From: Methanoculleus sp. 7T
GTDB taxonomy: Archaea > Halobacteriota > Methanomicrobia > Methanomicrobiales > Methanoculleaceae
Direction of reading: 5' to 3'
DNA length: 64,000 nt
NCBI RefSeq assembly: GCF_023195915.1
Contig: NZ_JALPRP010000001.1
Coordinates: 496,001 to 560,000 of the forward strand
The notes below the pieces were generated by a model, which made no database searches, was not told where the DNA came from, and saw only the letters and a program-made list of their open reading frames with translations. The position numbers and the translations under genes are program-made. The first letter of the stretch is position 1, and each line of letters opens with the position of its first letter. This document shows positions 52,971 to 62,313 of this stretch, in pieces.

Positions 52971-53521
52971 TCCTGCTCTGCACCCCGGCGGCGGCCGAGG
53001 AAGCCGCCTTCCGGGTGCTCGCCGGCGGCACCGCCTACGAAGCCTCGATCCAGGTCGACGGCAGCGAGTATGCGTTCTGGAGCCCGGGGCTGATGGGAGA
53101 ACGGGTTCCGCTGCAAGTCGAGGAGATCCGGGTGCTCGGCCCTTCGGGCCCGGTCGAGTACCGAGATATAGGCAGGGGCACCATCACCTTCCCGGAGGGC
53201 AACTACACCGTCACGTATCGGGCCCCTTTGAGGGGTAACCACTTCGTGGCGGCCTTCGACGAACCGTATACCGTTACGCTCGTCCTCCCCAAAGGGCTCG
53301 ACGTCAGGAACCCGCTCATCGGCATGATCAGCCCCGGCGGCGCCGTCTCCTCCGGGCCCAACGGGACCGTGGAGGTCCTCTGGGACCGGACGGCAGCCGT
53401 GGAAGTTCGGTTCTACGCTCCGGAACGTGAGGTTTTGCTCGGTGCCTTCGGCACCATCTGGCTCTCGGTCGCAATCGTCCTGATCCTTCCCCTCCTCATC
53501 TCACGGAAGAGAGACGAATGA
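52910..53521 (+). CDS. Exported membrane-anchored protein, DUF5803-like
   Basis: A 203-residue protein with a signal peptide (PAIVALCLALILLCTPAAAEE), a beta-rich extracellular domain (FRVLAGGTAYEASIQVDGSEYAFW, TFPEGNYTVTYRAP, TVTLVLPKGLDV) and a C-terminal membrane segment (TIWLSVAIVLILPLLIS) with a short basic tail. It resembles archaeal DUF5803 proteins, though I recall that family loosely. The annotated start overlaps thrC by 61 bases; no good later start precedes the signal peptide, so I keep it. It overlaps lysE by four bases. Confidence 0.65.
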   Translation: MRASPRDRRGPAIVALCLALILLCTPAAAEEAAFRVLAGGTAYEASIQVDGSEYAFWSPGLMGERVPLQVEEIRVLGPSGPVEYRDIGRGTITFPEGNYTVTYRAPLRGNHFVAAFDEPYTVTLVLPKGLDVRNPLIGMISPGGAVSSGPNGTVEVLWDRTAAVEVRFYAPEREVLLGAFGTIWLSVAIVLILPLLISRKRDE

Positions 53522-54093
53522 TCGATATCGTCATCGCATCGTTTCTGATCGGGCTCTCCGGGGCTGCAGCCCCCGGCCCCATGACCGCTTCGGTCCTCGG
53601 CCTCGGGTCGCGGCGGCCGGGGCCGTTCGTCGCAGGGTTAATCGCGGGGCATGGCATCCCGGAAGCCGCCATGGTCGCGGCCATCGCCTGCGGCGTGCGC
53701 GAGGTTCCATACATCAACCTCGTCGCGCTCCTCGGGTCGGGCGTGCTGATCGTACTCGGCATCGGACAGTTCCTCCATGCAGGCGATGCCGTCGTCGCGA
53801 ACGAGGAGGCCGGGATACCGGTCGCCTTCGGGGCCGCCTGCACACTCGGCAACCCCTACTGGTGGGTCTGGTGGCTCACGTTCGGCGTCGGGTTTCTTGC
53901 GCTCCACCCGTCGTTTACCGCGTTCTACGTCGGGCATATCGGTGCGGATGTCGCTTGGCTTGGACTGCTCGGGATAGCGGTCTCGCGCGGGGCGAACGTG
54001 CTCGGACCCCATTACAAAAAAGTGGTGCAGGCGAGCGGACTCGCCATGGTTCTCTTTGGGTTGTATTTCATCGTGACTGTTCTCTCGGCCTGA
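53518..54093 (+). CDS. LysE/RhtB-family transporter
   Basis: A 191-residue protein with six membrane segments. It has the LysE start ASFLIGLSGAAAPGPMTASVLGLG and the central GAACTLGNPYWWVWWLTFGVGF motif. LysE proteins export amino acids or related compounds; the substrate cannot be told, but the threonine synthase gene just upstream suggests an amino acid. It is the last gene before a long repeat-rich gap. Confidence 0.88.
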   Translation: MIDIVIASFLIGLSGAAAPGPMTASVLGLGSRRPGPFVAGLIAGHGIPEAAMVAAIACGVREVPYINLVALLGSGVLIVLGIGQFLHAGDAVVANEEAGIPVAFGAACTLGNPYWWVWWLTFGVGFLALHPSFTAFYVGHIGADVAWLGLLGIAVSRGANVLGPHYKKVVQASGLAMVLFGLYFIVTVLSA

Positions 54094-55231
54094 TGGCATC
54101 GAGCCGTCTCTGAGGACAGAGGCCTTTTGTGTCACGCAGACGTTCTGTTGAACCCCTGTGCCAGTCCTGCTGTTCGTCTTGCGCCCTAAATGGAGTGGGT
54201 GCTGGACCAGGGTGAGCCGGGGAGCAACCTGGACAGTAGACCAAGGGGGCCAGTGCACCTCGCGGTGCTCGAACGCCCGCCGGCACGCCCGGGCGTTTAT
54301 CCCACCGGAGGGTGGGGGGCCGGGGAAGGGGCTTACCCCCTCCCCGGTCTCACCTGGTGGCGATTCCTGTAACCCCTACCCCGCCCGGCCTGCGGCCTCC
54401 TCATTCGCACCTTCGGTGCTCAAACTCCGCTCCTATCGGAGCGTCGATTCCCCGCCCCGGGGGCGGGGGCAGTGTGTGGCGATACTCGGTGGAAAGCCGC
54501 GTCCGGGAGAAACTCTGGACCGTGGTGGATATCACCCTTGGGGGAACGATGCTCTGGAGTGCGACCAAAGGGAGCTTGAGAAACTCGAAGAGTTTCAAGG
54601 AAGCGGAGTTCTAGAAACCCGAAGGGTTTCGCTGTGTGAGTTAAAGCGAACACGAGAAGGCCTCTGGTCTTCGCTGCGGGGCCGACGAGGAGGGGGGCTT
54701 ACCCCCTCCCCGCACACGGCGGCACCCCGGCAATCCCCCACTCGAAGACCTTCGGTCTTCTCGAACACCTGCCGTTCCGGCAGTCGATTCCCCGCCCCGG
54801 GGGGACGGGGGCAGTGCGTTGGGATAAACGACGGACGGCACGTCCGGAGTTCGAGCACCGTTAGGTGCGCAGTCCGGTGGAAATCGGCTGACGAGGAGGC
54901 TGTTCTGAAGACTGGTGCTCGGGTCCTGACCGAACTACAGAACCCGTGGACGTGATGACAAAGCCTAGGACAGTGGACCGTGGCGGATATCCCCCCGTCC
55001 CTGCAAGGCAAAGCCTGTAACCTCCACTCTGTGAGCTTGAGAAACTCGGAGGGTTTCGATGGGGTCTCCCCACCCCGCAAAAGCCATGCCCGGGGCCTGA
55101 TGAAACTTGAGCGCCAGGTTACCAACAATCACCAAAACCTAGGCGGTCGCCGAGAAAAATCCCAGGAGGACGCAACACCTAGGAAGCAGGCCGCTTCGCC
55201 CGGCTCCCCGGCCCCAAAAAAGAGAGTGGGG
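54094..55231 (+). repeat. Non-coding gap with the longest repeat copy (G)
   Basis: About 54185-55060 is packed with shared modules. These are the GCTCGAACGCCCGC block (54268-54281), G-rich hairpins at 54323-54346 and 54690-54711, GGCCTGCGGCC (54388-54398), and GCACCTTCGGTGC (54408-54420). The TCGATTCCCCGCCCC hairpin occurs twice (54444 and 54783). The core TGGACCGTGGTGGATATCAC is at 54516-54535 with a variant at 54974-54993. Stem-loops GAAACTC-GAA-GAGTTTC (54580-54596) and GAAACCC-GAA-GGGTTTC (54614-54630) and AAGACC-TTC-GGTCTT (54745-54759) follow. A 265-codon open frame crosses it but reads like translated repeat. Confidence 0.65.
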
Positions 55232-55234
55232 CTA

Positions 55235-55256
55235 TAAAAACCCTGCCGTGCAGGTT
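55235..55256 (-). terminator. Intrinsic-type terminator of the por operon
   Basis: On the minus strand AACCTGC and GCAGGGTT form a stem with an ACG loop, directly followed by TTTTTAT; the stem overlaps the porB stop codon. A second T-run at 55216-55221 follows. Confidence 0.6.
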
Positions 55257-56167
55257 TATTCTGACGATTCTTTCCGCTTGACGTCGATCCCGAACCGCTC
55301 GGCGTTCGCATCAGCGATCGCCTGGATCTTCGCGATCTCGGCGTCCTGCCGGGTGGGCTTGAAGAGATGCCGGAAGCGCTTCTGCTTGGCAAGGTACTCC
55401 TCGACGGGTTTGCGCCTCACCTTCTTCGCCTTCTCTACCACACCGTTGACCATCTCGTAGTTCACCCAGAGGCCGGTATCGATGGCGAGTTTGGCCATGG
55501 CAAGCGTCTCGCCGGACTCAAAGCCCCATCCCGTGCAGCAGGGCGTATGCACCTGGATGTAGCAGGGTCCGGGGGTGTTGATGGCCCGCTCGACTTTCTG
55601 GACAAAGTCGTTCGGGTAAGCAATCGAGGCGGTCGCCACGTAAGGTGCACCGTGAGCGGCGAGGATCCGGGGCATGTCCTTCTTCGGGAGCGAGTTGCCG
55701 CCGGGGGCACATGCCCCTGCAGGGCTTGTCGTGGTGCTGGCACCATAGGGCGTCGCACCCGACCGCTGGATCCCTGTGTTCATGTAGGCCTCGTTGTCGT
55801 AGCAGATGTAGGTGATGTCGTGACCCCGCTCAAAAGCGCCGCTGATGCAGAGCACCCCGATATCGAGCGTGGCTCCGTCGCCGGCGATACAGACGACCTT
55901 CTCGCTGCGCCCCTGCCTCTTCAGCGACGCCTCGATGCCGGACGCGACCGCGGCGGCGTTCTCGAAGAGCGAGTGGATCCACGGGACCCCCCATGCGGTC
56001 TCCGGATAGGGCGTAGAGAAGACCTCCATGCATCCCGTGGCGGCGGCAATGATGACGTTCTTTCCTGTCGCCTTGAGGAGGAGCCGGGCCGCAAGCGCCG
56101 GGCCGCACCCTCCGCACGCTCGGTGCCCGGCCGAGAAGAGCTCGCATCCCTGCTCTACTTCAGCCAT
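55256..56167 (-). CDS. porB: Pyruvate:ferredoxin oxidoreductase, beta subunit
   Basis: A 303-residue thiamine-diphosphate subunit. The N-terminal [20 protein letters not shown] begins the iron-sulfur cysteine set, [23 protein letters not shown] is the TPP motif, and [21 protein letters not shown] follows. It carries the active site for reversible oxidation of pyruvate with CoA and ferredoxin, mainly pyruvate synthesis from acetyl-CoA in an autotroph. It is the last of four genes in order porC-porD-porA-porB and ends in a stem-loop terminator. Confidence 0.96.
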   Translation of the reverse strand: MAEVEQGCELFSAGHRACGGCGPALAARLLLKATGKNVIIAAATGCMEVFSTPYPETAWGVPWIHSLFENAAAVASGIEASLKRQGRSEKVVCIAGDGATLDIGVLCISGAFERGHDITYICYDNEAYMNTGIQRSGATPYGASTTTSPAGACAPGGNSLPKKDMPRILAAHGAPYVATASIAYPNDFVQKVERAINTPGPCYIQVHTPCCTGWGFESGETLAMAKLAIDTGLWVNYEMVNGVVEKAKKVRRKPVEEYLAKQKRFRHLFKPTRQDAEIAKIQAIADANAERFGIDVKRKESSE

Positions 56168-57322
56168 TCAGAGCACCTCCGTCCTTAGTCCATAAAACAT
56201 ATCTCCTTCTCCTTTCTCGGCAAGGTCAACGACCGCGGCGATATCCCGTTTGCGGACGTCACGCCCGCCGAGAGCGATGATGTAGTCGTATACGGCCGCA
56301 CCGGAGCCGTAGAGCGCCGACTTCACCTCGGTGCCGACTGCTCCGCCGTTGCCGAGCGAGATGTTCTTGTCGAGCACCGCCACCGTCGAGACGTCTTTGA
56401 GCGCATCCGCGATCTCCTCGGTCGGGAACGGCCGGAACGTCCTGATCTTCAAGAGTCCGACCTTCTTGCCTGCGTCGCGCATCTCGTCGACGGCATCCTT
56501 TGCCGTGCCGCAGATCGAGCCCATGGCGACGAGCGCGGTATCGGCGTCCTCGAGGCGGTAGCCCTCCACGAGCGAAGAGTAATCCCTGCCGAACTGCTCG
56601 CCGAACTCACGCCCAGCCTTGATGAACGACTGTTTGGCGCGGCGCATCGCCCGGTCGACCTCGTACCGGAACTCCATGTAGTACTCGGGCGTCGCGTACA
56701 TCCCCATGCTCAGCGGCTTTTCAGCGTCCAGCCGCTGATAGGGCGCAAAGGCGGGCAGGTAGGCGTCCACCTCCTCTTGGGTGGGGAGGTCGACCGGCTC
56801 GTAGGTGTGTGAGAGGATGAACCCGTCGAAACAGACGAACGCCGGCAGAAGGACGTCGTAATCTTCGCAGACTTTGTAGGCAATCATGTGAAGATCGGCG
56901 GCCTCCTGGTTATCCTCCGCGTAGAACTGCAGCCACCCGGAGTCGCGCAGCGATATCGAGTCCTGCTGATCGTTCCAGATCGAGAGCGGCGCGCCGAGAG
57001 AACGGTTTGCGATCGTCATCACGATCGGCTGGCGCATCCCCGCCACGTTGAAGCAGACCTCAAACATCAGGGCAAGGCCCTGGGAGGTCGTTGCCGAGTA
57101 GACCCGGGAACCTGCTGCGCTCGCGCCGAGGCAGGCCGAGAGTGCCGAGAACTCGCTCTCGACGGTGATATATTCGGCATCGATTTCGCAGTTCGCCACC
57201 ATCTGAGCGAGATCTTCGACGATATGCGTCTGCGGGGTGATTGGGTAGGCCGCGATCACCTGCGGACGGCAGCGTTTCACGATCTCGGCCACCGCATGCG
57301 ACCCTTCCATAATCTCCATCAT
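56168..57322 (-). CDS. porA: Pyruvate:ferredoxin oxidoreductase, alpha subunit
   Basis: A 384-residue subunit: MEGSHAVAEIVKRCRPQVIAAYPITPQTHIVE, SATTSQGLALMFEVCFNVAG and MTIANRSLGAPLSIWNDQQD, which contribute to TPP and pyruvate binding, then GSICGTAKDAVDEMRDAGKKVG in the C-terminal domain. It directly adjoins porB (no gap) and overlaps the porD stop by one base. Confidence 0.96.
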   Translation of the reverse strand: MMEIMEGSHAVAEIVKRCRPQVIAAYPITPQTHIVEDLAQMVANCEIDAEYITVESEFSALSACLGASAAGSRVYSATTSQGLALMFEVCFNVAGMRQPIVMTIANRSLGAPLSIWNDQQDSISLRDSGWLQFYAEDNQEAADLHMIAYKVCEDYDVLLPAFVCFDGFILSHTYEPVDLPTQEEVDAYLPAFAPYQRLDAEKPLSMGMYATPEYYMEFRYEVDRAMRRAKQSFIKAGREFGEQFGRDYSSLVEGYRLEDADTALVAMGSICGTAKDAVDEMRDAGKKVGLLKIRTFRPFPTEEIADALKDVSTVAVLDKNISLGNGGAVGTEVKSALYGSGAAVYDYIIALGGRDVRKRDIAAVVDLAEKGEGDMFYGLRTEVL

Positions 57323-57582
57323 TATTTCTCCTCCTTCTCCATCCGGATCGATTTCTTCGGGCAGACCTCTTCGCAGATGCCGCAGCCCTTGCAGTAGTCG
57401 AGGTCGGGCTCAAACGTGCCCTCCTCAGTCTCGCGGACGCACCCCTCCGGGCATACCAAGGCGCACATGCCACACCGACTGCACTTCTCCGGCTCAAAGA
57501 CCGGTTTGAAGACCCGCCAGGCGCCGGTCTTATTCTCAAGAGCCTTGCCCGGCGGTGCGGCGCAGCCGACTCGCAGCGCCAT
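57322..57582 (-). CDS. porD: Pyruvate:ferredoxin oxidoreductase, delta subunit
   Basis: An 86-residue 2[4Fe-4S] ferredoxin-like subunit. The cluster motifs are CSRCGMCALVCPEGC and CKGCGICEEVCPKKS. It passes electrons from PorB to ferredoxin. It overlaps porA and porC by one base each. Confidence 0.95.
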   Translation of the reverse strand: MALRVGCAAPPGKALENKTGAWRVFKPVFEPEKCSRCGMCALVCPEGCVRETEEGTFEPDLDYCKGCGICEEVCPKKSIRMEKEEK

Positions 57583-58127
57583 TACGCGGCACCTCCGATC
57601 AGGTTGTATGCGCGCTCTGCCGCCTTGACGTTCTTATCGGCCATGCTCCCGGAGAACCGGTTCCGGAGCGCGTGTTCCAGCGGTTCCAGTTGAATCTCGC
57701 CCGTAGCCGCGGCAAAAGCGCCCATCAGGGTCGTATTGGTGATGGGCACGCCCAACTCCTCAAGCGCGATGGTGGTCGCATCGATGGTGTAGACCTTCAC
57801 GCCCTCTGGGACCCTAGCATCGAAATCGGGCTTCTCGGTATTGATGATGGCGATGCCGCCCGCTTTCATGCCCATAAAGACGTCTACGTCCTTGATCAGA
57901 GTCGGGTCCTGCACGATGATGTAGTCCGGCTCATACACCTGGCTGCGCAGCCGGACTTTCTCATCGCTGAAGCGGACGAACGCCTGAACCGGGGCGCCCC
58001 GCCGCTCCACGCCGAAGGCCGGGAATGCTTGGGCATACACGCCGCCCTCGAATGCTGCGAAGGCGATGAGCTCGGCGGCGGTCACGGAACCTTGACCGCC
58101 CCTCCCATGGATTCGTAACTCTCTCAA
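57582..58127 (-). CDS. porC: Pyruvate:ferredoxin oxidoreductase, gamma subunit
   Basis: A 181-residue subunit, read from a TTG at 58127: RELRIHGRGGQGSVTAAELIAFAAFEGG, FGVERRGAPVQAFVRFSD, and NTTLMGAFAAATG. This is the complete gamma domain. The upstream AAAGGGGG is a good ribosome binding site, and GTATTTATAT at 58161-58170 is the operon TATA box on the minus strand. The first gene of the por operon. Confidence 0.93.
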   Translation of the reverse strand: MRELRIHGRGGQGSVTAAELIAFAAFEGGVYAQAFPAFGVERRGAPVQAFVRFSDEKVRLRSQVYEPDYIIVQDPTLIKDVDVFMGMKAGGIAIINTEKPDFDARVPEGVKVYTIDATTIALEELGVPITNTTLMGAFAAATGEIQLEPLEHALRNRFSGSMADKNVKAAERAYNLIGGAA

Positions 58128-58160
58128 ACAAAAACCCCCTTTAAATCTAAATGATTAATA

Positions 58161-58170
58161 ATATAAATAC
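58161..58170 (-). promoter_or_regulatory. TATA box of the por operon
   Basis: GTATTTATAT on the minus strand is about 38 bases before the porC start codon, allowing a short leader with the AAAGGGGG ribosome binding site. Confidence 0.55.
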
Positions 58171-58292
58171 ACCGGCGCCTTGCCCGCGCCGCCGGAATCT
58201 CAGGCATGCCGAATCGTCCACTACCCGCGGGAAACCTAAGTGCGATCTCCAGATGCGACAAAAAGAGAGCGTGGGTAGGAGACGGCACCCAC

Positions 58293-58919
58293 TCACTGAA
58301 CATTGGCGAGGCGGCCCCTGAGTTCCTCGACGGTGCAGTGTTTCACTTCCATCAGGGCGGAGATGATCGCATCGGAGAATACCAGCGCTGCGGTCTCAAA
58401 TAGCGTCCCGAGAGGGGCAAACGACTGGGAGACCGACCGGTACTGCCCGGTGAGTTGGCGGATCTCGAAGTCGCGCGGGATATCCGTGTCCTTGAGCCGA
58501 TTGTTCCCGATCTCGACGATACAGTCCGCCATACGCCCGATATGAGAACTGGGCGTGGCTGTAATCAGGCAGATCTTCCCCCCGATCTCCCGGGCGGTCT
58601 CACAGACATCCACAACCGATTGAGTCTCCCCCGAGCCGGAGAAAGCGACGAGCACATCCCCAAGCCCGAACGCCGGCGTAATGGTCTCACCGATGACGTA
58701 ACTCTCGAATCCGAGGTGCATCAAGCGTTGAGCGAACGCCTTGGCAACCAGACCCGAGCGCCCGGCACCCGCCACATAGATCCGCTTTGCGTTGAGGATC
58801 TCATCGAGGAACCGGCCCGCATCCTCCTGATTGATGGCGTGCGCCACTTCCTCGATACTCGACGCCATCAAGAGCATGAGGTCGGCGATGCTGGAGCATT
58901 CTTGGCGCATGCTTCTCAC
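58293..58919 (-). CDS. hxlB: 6-phospho-3-hexuloisomerase
   Basis: A SIS-domain sugar-phosphate isomerase of about 208 residues: RIYVAGAGRSGLVAKAFAQRLMHLG, ETITPAFGLGDVLVAFSGSGET and ICLITATPSSHIGRMAD. I prefer the GTG at 58919, five bases after the ribosome binding site GAGGAGGG; the longer reading from 58937 would place that site inside the gene. It isomerises hexulose-6-phosphate to fructose-6-phosphate and so works with the HPS encoded at 22871-24160 to make ribulose-5-phosphate. A TATA-like CTTTTATGA lies near 58960. Confidence 0.9.
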   Translation of the reverse strand: MRSMRQECSSIADLMLLMASSIEEVAHAINQEDAGRFLDEILNAKRIYVAGAGRSGLVAKAFAQRLMHLGFESYVIGETITPAFGLGDVLVAFSGSGETQSVVDVCETAREIGGKICLITATPSSHIGRMADCIVEIGNNRLKDTDIPRDFEIRQLTGQYRSVSQSFAPLGTLFETAALVFSDAIISALMEVKHCTVEELRGRLANVQ

Positions 58920-59001
58920 TAGTCCCTCCTCTTTCAATGCACTATACTACCCGGCACCTCATAAAAGAGTACGGAGGGAAGATGCGGAGCCCAAAACAAG
59001 G

Positions 59002-59874
59002 TTATCGGTCCACCGCGAGCCCAAGGATCCCGGATGCCCCGGAAAAGACATCCCGGGCAATCCTCGCTAAGCCCCGGGCAGCACACCACTCGTCGTAGAC
59101 GGCGACCTCCCGCGAGAGGAGCGCCTTCACACCGGATGCGATTGCGGGCGCCAAGGAGCCGGCAAGGGCGACCTTTGCGCCGGGGTTCAGGAGGAGCATC
59201 GAGGCGCACTCCATCGCGGCAAACATGGCCGCCGTCTCTATCCGGAGTTCCGGAGGCACCGTATAGTTCACTCCCGCATGGAGGAAGGCGTCGTTCGCCG
59301 TGGAGTCGCCCCGGTCGATCCGGCGGATCGCATCCACATCGAGAGCGCCGTGCTGGGTGCCGGGGGCAAAGAGGCAGGCATCGAACGCGCCGGTGATCCG
59401 GCCGCCGGTCACGAGGAGAGTGACGGTGTTCGAACTCGCGTCGCAGACCACGATCTCGTTCCCGAGGTCGCGCGAAACCTCGTATAGGATCCCAACCTTC
59501 TCAGGGCTTGCCTGGTGGGAGTACGCCTTGAACCGCGGATCGGTCGGGGAGCCCCGATGCAACCCGGGGATCACGACGGCCGGAAGGCCGCTCTCCCTGA
59601 TCTGGTCATAGACCCGGGTGCCGCCGCCGATGTGCTTGCCGGCACCCTCCCGCGAGATGATGCCCCGGTTTTTGACCTTCCTGATATCGGTGATGGCCGA
59701 GATGCCGTCACCCATCGAGTAGCAGACGGCAATACCCTCAATCTCATCGAGGGGACAGAGGCGGCCGAGGTCGCCGACCGAGAAGTGTCTCGCCTCTTCG
59801 CGGGAGATCTTGAACTCCTGCGTCCCGGTGGAGAAGCGCATCGCGGTAGTGCCGTGATCGATGCCGATGAACAT
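59002..59874 (-). CDS. Methanogenesis marker protein 12
   Basis: A 290-residue protein of the ASKHA (actin/sugar kinase) fold: MFIGIDHGTTAMRFSTGTQEF is the phosphate-1 motif and EIVVCDASSNTVTLLVTGG the phosphate-2 motif. KVALAGSLAPAIASGVKALL lies near the C-terminus. The family is found in almost all methanogens and used as a methanogenesis marker; its function is not established. It is transcribed in the same direction as DUF368, 69 bases downstream of it. Confidence 0.9.
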   Translation of the reverse strand: MFIGIDHGTTAMRFSTGTQEFKISREEARHFSVGDLGRLCPLDEIEGIAVCYSMGDGISAITDIRKVKNRGIISREGAGKHIGGGTRVYDQIRESGLPAVVIPGLHRGSPTDPRFKAYSHQASPEKVGILYEVSRDLGNEIVVCDASSNTVTLLVTGGRITGAFDACLFAPGTQHGALDVDAIRRIDRGDSTANDAFLHAGVNYTVPPELRIETAAMFAAMECASMLLLNPGAKVALAGSLAPAIASGVKALLSREVAVYDEWCAARGLARIARDVFSGASGILGLAVDR

Positions 59875-59928
59875 GATACTGTACCTCTTTGCACGTTCGG
59901 GCGGAAGTAAGTTTTCCGATCACTCAAG

Positions 59929-59935
59929 AAAAAAA
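59929..59935 (-). terminator. U-run after the DUF368 gene
   Basis: Seven T on the minus strand, nine bases past the stop at 59944. Confidence 0.45.
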
Positions 59936-59943
59936 GGCGGGAA

Positions 59944-60816
59944 TCAGGCCCCGCTGCCCTGATAATGCCTCTTCAGGTATTCCACAGCGCCGACGACGAG
60001 GACACCGACAAGGAAGAAGATCCAGCCGCCGGTCACCATATCCCCGGCCAAGGACCCTTTCTCCCAGAGCATCCTAGCCGAACCGAGCATCAGCCCGGTG
60101 AGGAGGGCGAGCATCGCCCCCGGGTAGGTCTTCAGGAGGTACTTGAGAGCCTTCGTGAAGAGGAGGAGGCCGACGACGCCCCCGGCGATATAGGCGAAGA
60201 TCTCGGGGAGAGAGAGGGCCCGGAGCGCGGCGAGCATGAACTCGTACTGGTTGAGGACGAGGGTCACGTAGGCGCCCGATATTCCGGGAAGGATCATGGC
60301 GCAGAGCGCCACCATCCCGGTGATGAAGAGGACCGGCAGAGAATGACCGACGTCAAGGTGCCCGAGGCCTCCAAAGAGGTAGCCAGCGCCGGTCCCGACG
60401 GCAAGGTAGGCAAGGGTGGCCGCACCCGGAGAGCGGATCTCGAGGAAGAGTACGACGGCAGAGGCTATGATCAGCCCGAGGAAGAACGAGTACGTCCCTA
60501 CTGCATGGTCGGTGAGGAGGGAGAGGATCACTCCCGACATGAGGAGGAAGGCGGTGCCGATCCCGGCAAGAAGGACCACAAGAAACGGGAGATCGATCTT
60601 CCCGAGGTCCGACAGGAAGGACCCGAAGTCACCTCTGGCAAGGTGCTTCGCCGAGGCCGGTTCGATGCTGCCGATGGCCCCGACCAACCGCTCGTAGATC
60701 CCGGTGATGAGAGCGATCGTCCCCCCCGAGACGCCGGGGATGATATCGCAGGCGCCCATCATCAGCCCGCGCAGGTAGATCCCTGCGTGTTCCCGTATGC
60801 CCGGGCGAGGGGTCAT
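59944..60816 (-). CDS. DUF368 membrane protein, probable polyprenyl-phosphate translocase
   Basis: I start at the ATG ending at 60816 (MTPRPGIREHAGIYLRGL), giving 290 residues; a TTG at 60834 is possible. About eight membrane segments, with the family motifs LMMGACDIIPGVSGGTIALITGIYERL near the start and MILPGISGAYVTLVLNQYE in the middle. DUF368 proteins in bacteria have been shown to recycle undecaprenyl phosphate across the membrane. In this archaeon a role with dolichyl-type phosphate for surface glycans is a reasonable inference. Confidence 0.88.
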   Translation of the reverse strand: MTPRPGIREHAGIYLRGLMMGACDIIPGVSGGTIALITGIYERLVGAIGSIEPASAKHLARGDFGSFLSDLGKIDLPFLVVLLAGIGTAFLLMSGVILSLLTDHAVGTYSFFLGLIIASAVVLFLEIRSPGAATLAYLAVGTGAGYLFGGLGHLDVGHSLPVLFITGMVALCAMILPGISGAYVTLVLNQYEFMLAALRALSLPEIFAYIAGGVVGLLLFTKALKYLLKTYPGAMLALLTGLMLGSARMLWEKGSLAGDMVTGGWIFFLVGVLVVGAVEYLKRHYQGSGA

Positions 60817-60834
60817 GGCCAGGCCCCGCAGCAA

Positions 60835-61294
60835 TCATCGATAGACCCGGTCGCCGGGACTCCGCCGGCGCCCATGGGTCGGGCGTGCAGGAGAACTCTA
60901 GCGCCGCTGGACTCAGCGGCGATCAACTCGGCAGCGGTGACCGGGGATCGGTCGTCTCTGTTATGGGTGCACGACTCTCTCAATCAGACAACTCCTTATG
61001 ACTCTCATAACCGGGAGGGGATACTTGTAAAATATGCCCCAATATAAACTAACAGATCAAGAACTGCGTCCGGTGCGGGCATAAACCTTTCTCGTGCTGC
61101 CGAACACTCGATTTCCTTTGAGATAGAGGGAAAAGGTTCTCCTCTGAAAACCTGATGCCCATTACTTCCTTTGCGGGACATGGGTAGGCTTCGCCGCACA
61201 GTGTGGTACCTGCATGCAAATACCCATGGCTGCCGGCCCATGGTCTCCTCCGACGCCAGCCAGTAATCCTATAGCATGGGAGGGATATTATTCT
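60835..61294. other. Intergenic gap, nothing recognised
   Basis: It must contain divergent promoters for the DUF368 and epimerase genes. CATGGGAGGGATATTATT just before the ATG at 61295 supplies its ribosome binding site. No RNA or repeat is seen. Confidence 0.4.
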
Positions 61295-62227
61295 ATGATG
61301 TTCTGTATCGTAACGGGCGGTGCCGGCTTCATCGGTTCGCACGTCGTCGACGCCCTGGTCGCGGCGGGAAACGACGTGCTGGTCATCGATGACTGCAGCG
61401 CGGGCACCCAGGAGAACCTCGCACGGCATCTGGCGAGCGGACGGGTCGCCTTTATCAGGCAGAACCTGCTCGACGACGGCTGGCAGGAGCACATGGAGGG
61501 CGCAGACCGGGTCTACCACATCGCCGCAGACCCAGATGTCCGGCAGAGCGCCGTGGCCCCCGATTCCCAAGTGAGGAACAACATCGTCGCCACCTACCGG
61601 GTGCTTGAGGCGATGCGGGCGCACGGCGTGCCTGAACTGGTCTTCACCTCGACCTCGACCGTCTACGGCGATGCCGCGGTCATCCCGACACCGGAGACCT
61701 ACACCCCGCTCGAACCGATATCGGTCTACGGCGCGACGAAACTTGCCTGTGAGGCACTCATATCGTCGTACTGCCACTCGTTTGATATGCGGGCGTGGGT
61801 CTACCGGTTTGCGAACATCATCGGGGAGCGGAGCAACCACGGCGTCATCTGGGACTTCATCAGGAAACTCGGGGAGAACCCGCGGGAACTCGAGATCCTC
61901 GGCGACGGCAGGCAGACGAAGTCGTATCTGGAGGTTGGGGAGTGTGTTCGTGCCGTCCAGTTCGGGATCGACCACTCGCGCGACCCGGTGAACACCTTCA
62001 ATATCGGGTCAGAAGACTGGATCGACGTCGTCGCCATCGCCGAGATCGTCGCTGAAGAGATGGGTCTCTCCGGTGTCCGGCACCGGTTCACCGGCGGCGC
62101 ACGCGGTTGGGTCGGCGATGTACCGAAGATGCAACTCTCGGTCGAGAAACTCAAGAGTCTCGGCTGGCGGTGCGGGACCACCTCGGAAGAGAGCGTGCGC
62201 ACGGCAGTCCGCGCCATGCTCAGATAG
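61295..62227 (+). CDS. NAD-dependent nucleotide-sugar epimerase
   Basis: A 310-residue extended SDR from the ATG at 61295 (a second ATG follows directly), preceded by GGGAGGG. It has VTGGAGFIGSHVVDALVAAG, the strand TSTSTVYGDA and the catalytic YxxxK in SVYGATKLACEALI. It resembles UDP-glucose 4-epimerase/dTDP-glucose dehydratase-like enzymes, and is more diverged from GalE than the protein at 5416-6360. It probably makes a sugar for surface glycans. The next gene starts 87 bases on. Confidence 0.87.
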   Translation: MMFCIVTGGAGFIGSHVVDALVAAGNDVLVIDDCSAGTQENLARHLASGRVAFIRQNLLDDGWQEHMEGADRVYHIAADPDVRQSAVAPDSQVRNNIVATYRVLEAMRAHGVPELVFTSTSTVYGDAAVIPTPETYTPLEPISVYGATKLACEALISSYCHSFDMRAWVYRFANIIGERSNHGVIWDFIRKLGENPRELEILGDGRQTKSYLEVGECVRAVQFGIDHSRDPVNTFNIGSEDWIDVVAIAEIVAEEMGLSGVRHRFTGGARGWVGDVPKMQLSVEKLKSLGWRCGTTSEESVRTAVRAMLR

Positions 62228-62313
62228 GGAAGTTAAAGAGGCTTTTGCCGGCGATAGCGGCAGGGGCGTTCGCCGGCAGCATCAGGCATTATCAGACTAC
62301 TGAAAGGATTCAC

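Noticed and set aside
54158-54955. A 265-codon open frame in the large gap
   Set aside because: It runs through several hairpins and repeat modules, has no ribosome binding site or family, and its peptide similarity to other gaps follows from the DNA repeats.
59965-61047. A 360-codon plus-strand frame opposite DUF368
   Set aside because: The translation is low-complexity E/G/R/P sequence, the reverse of hydrophobic codons; the minus frame matches DUF368 motifs.
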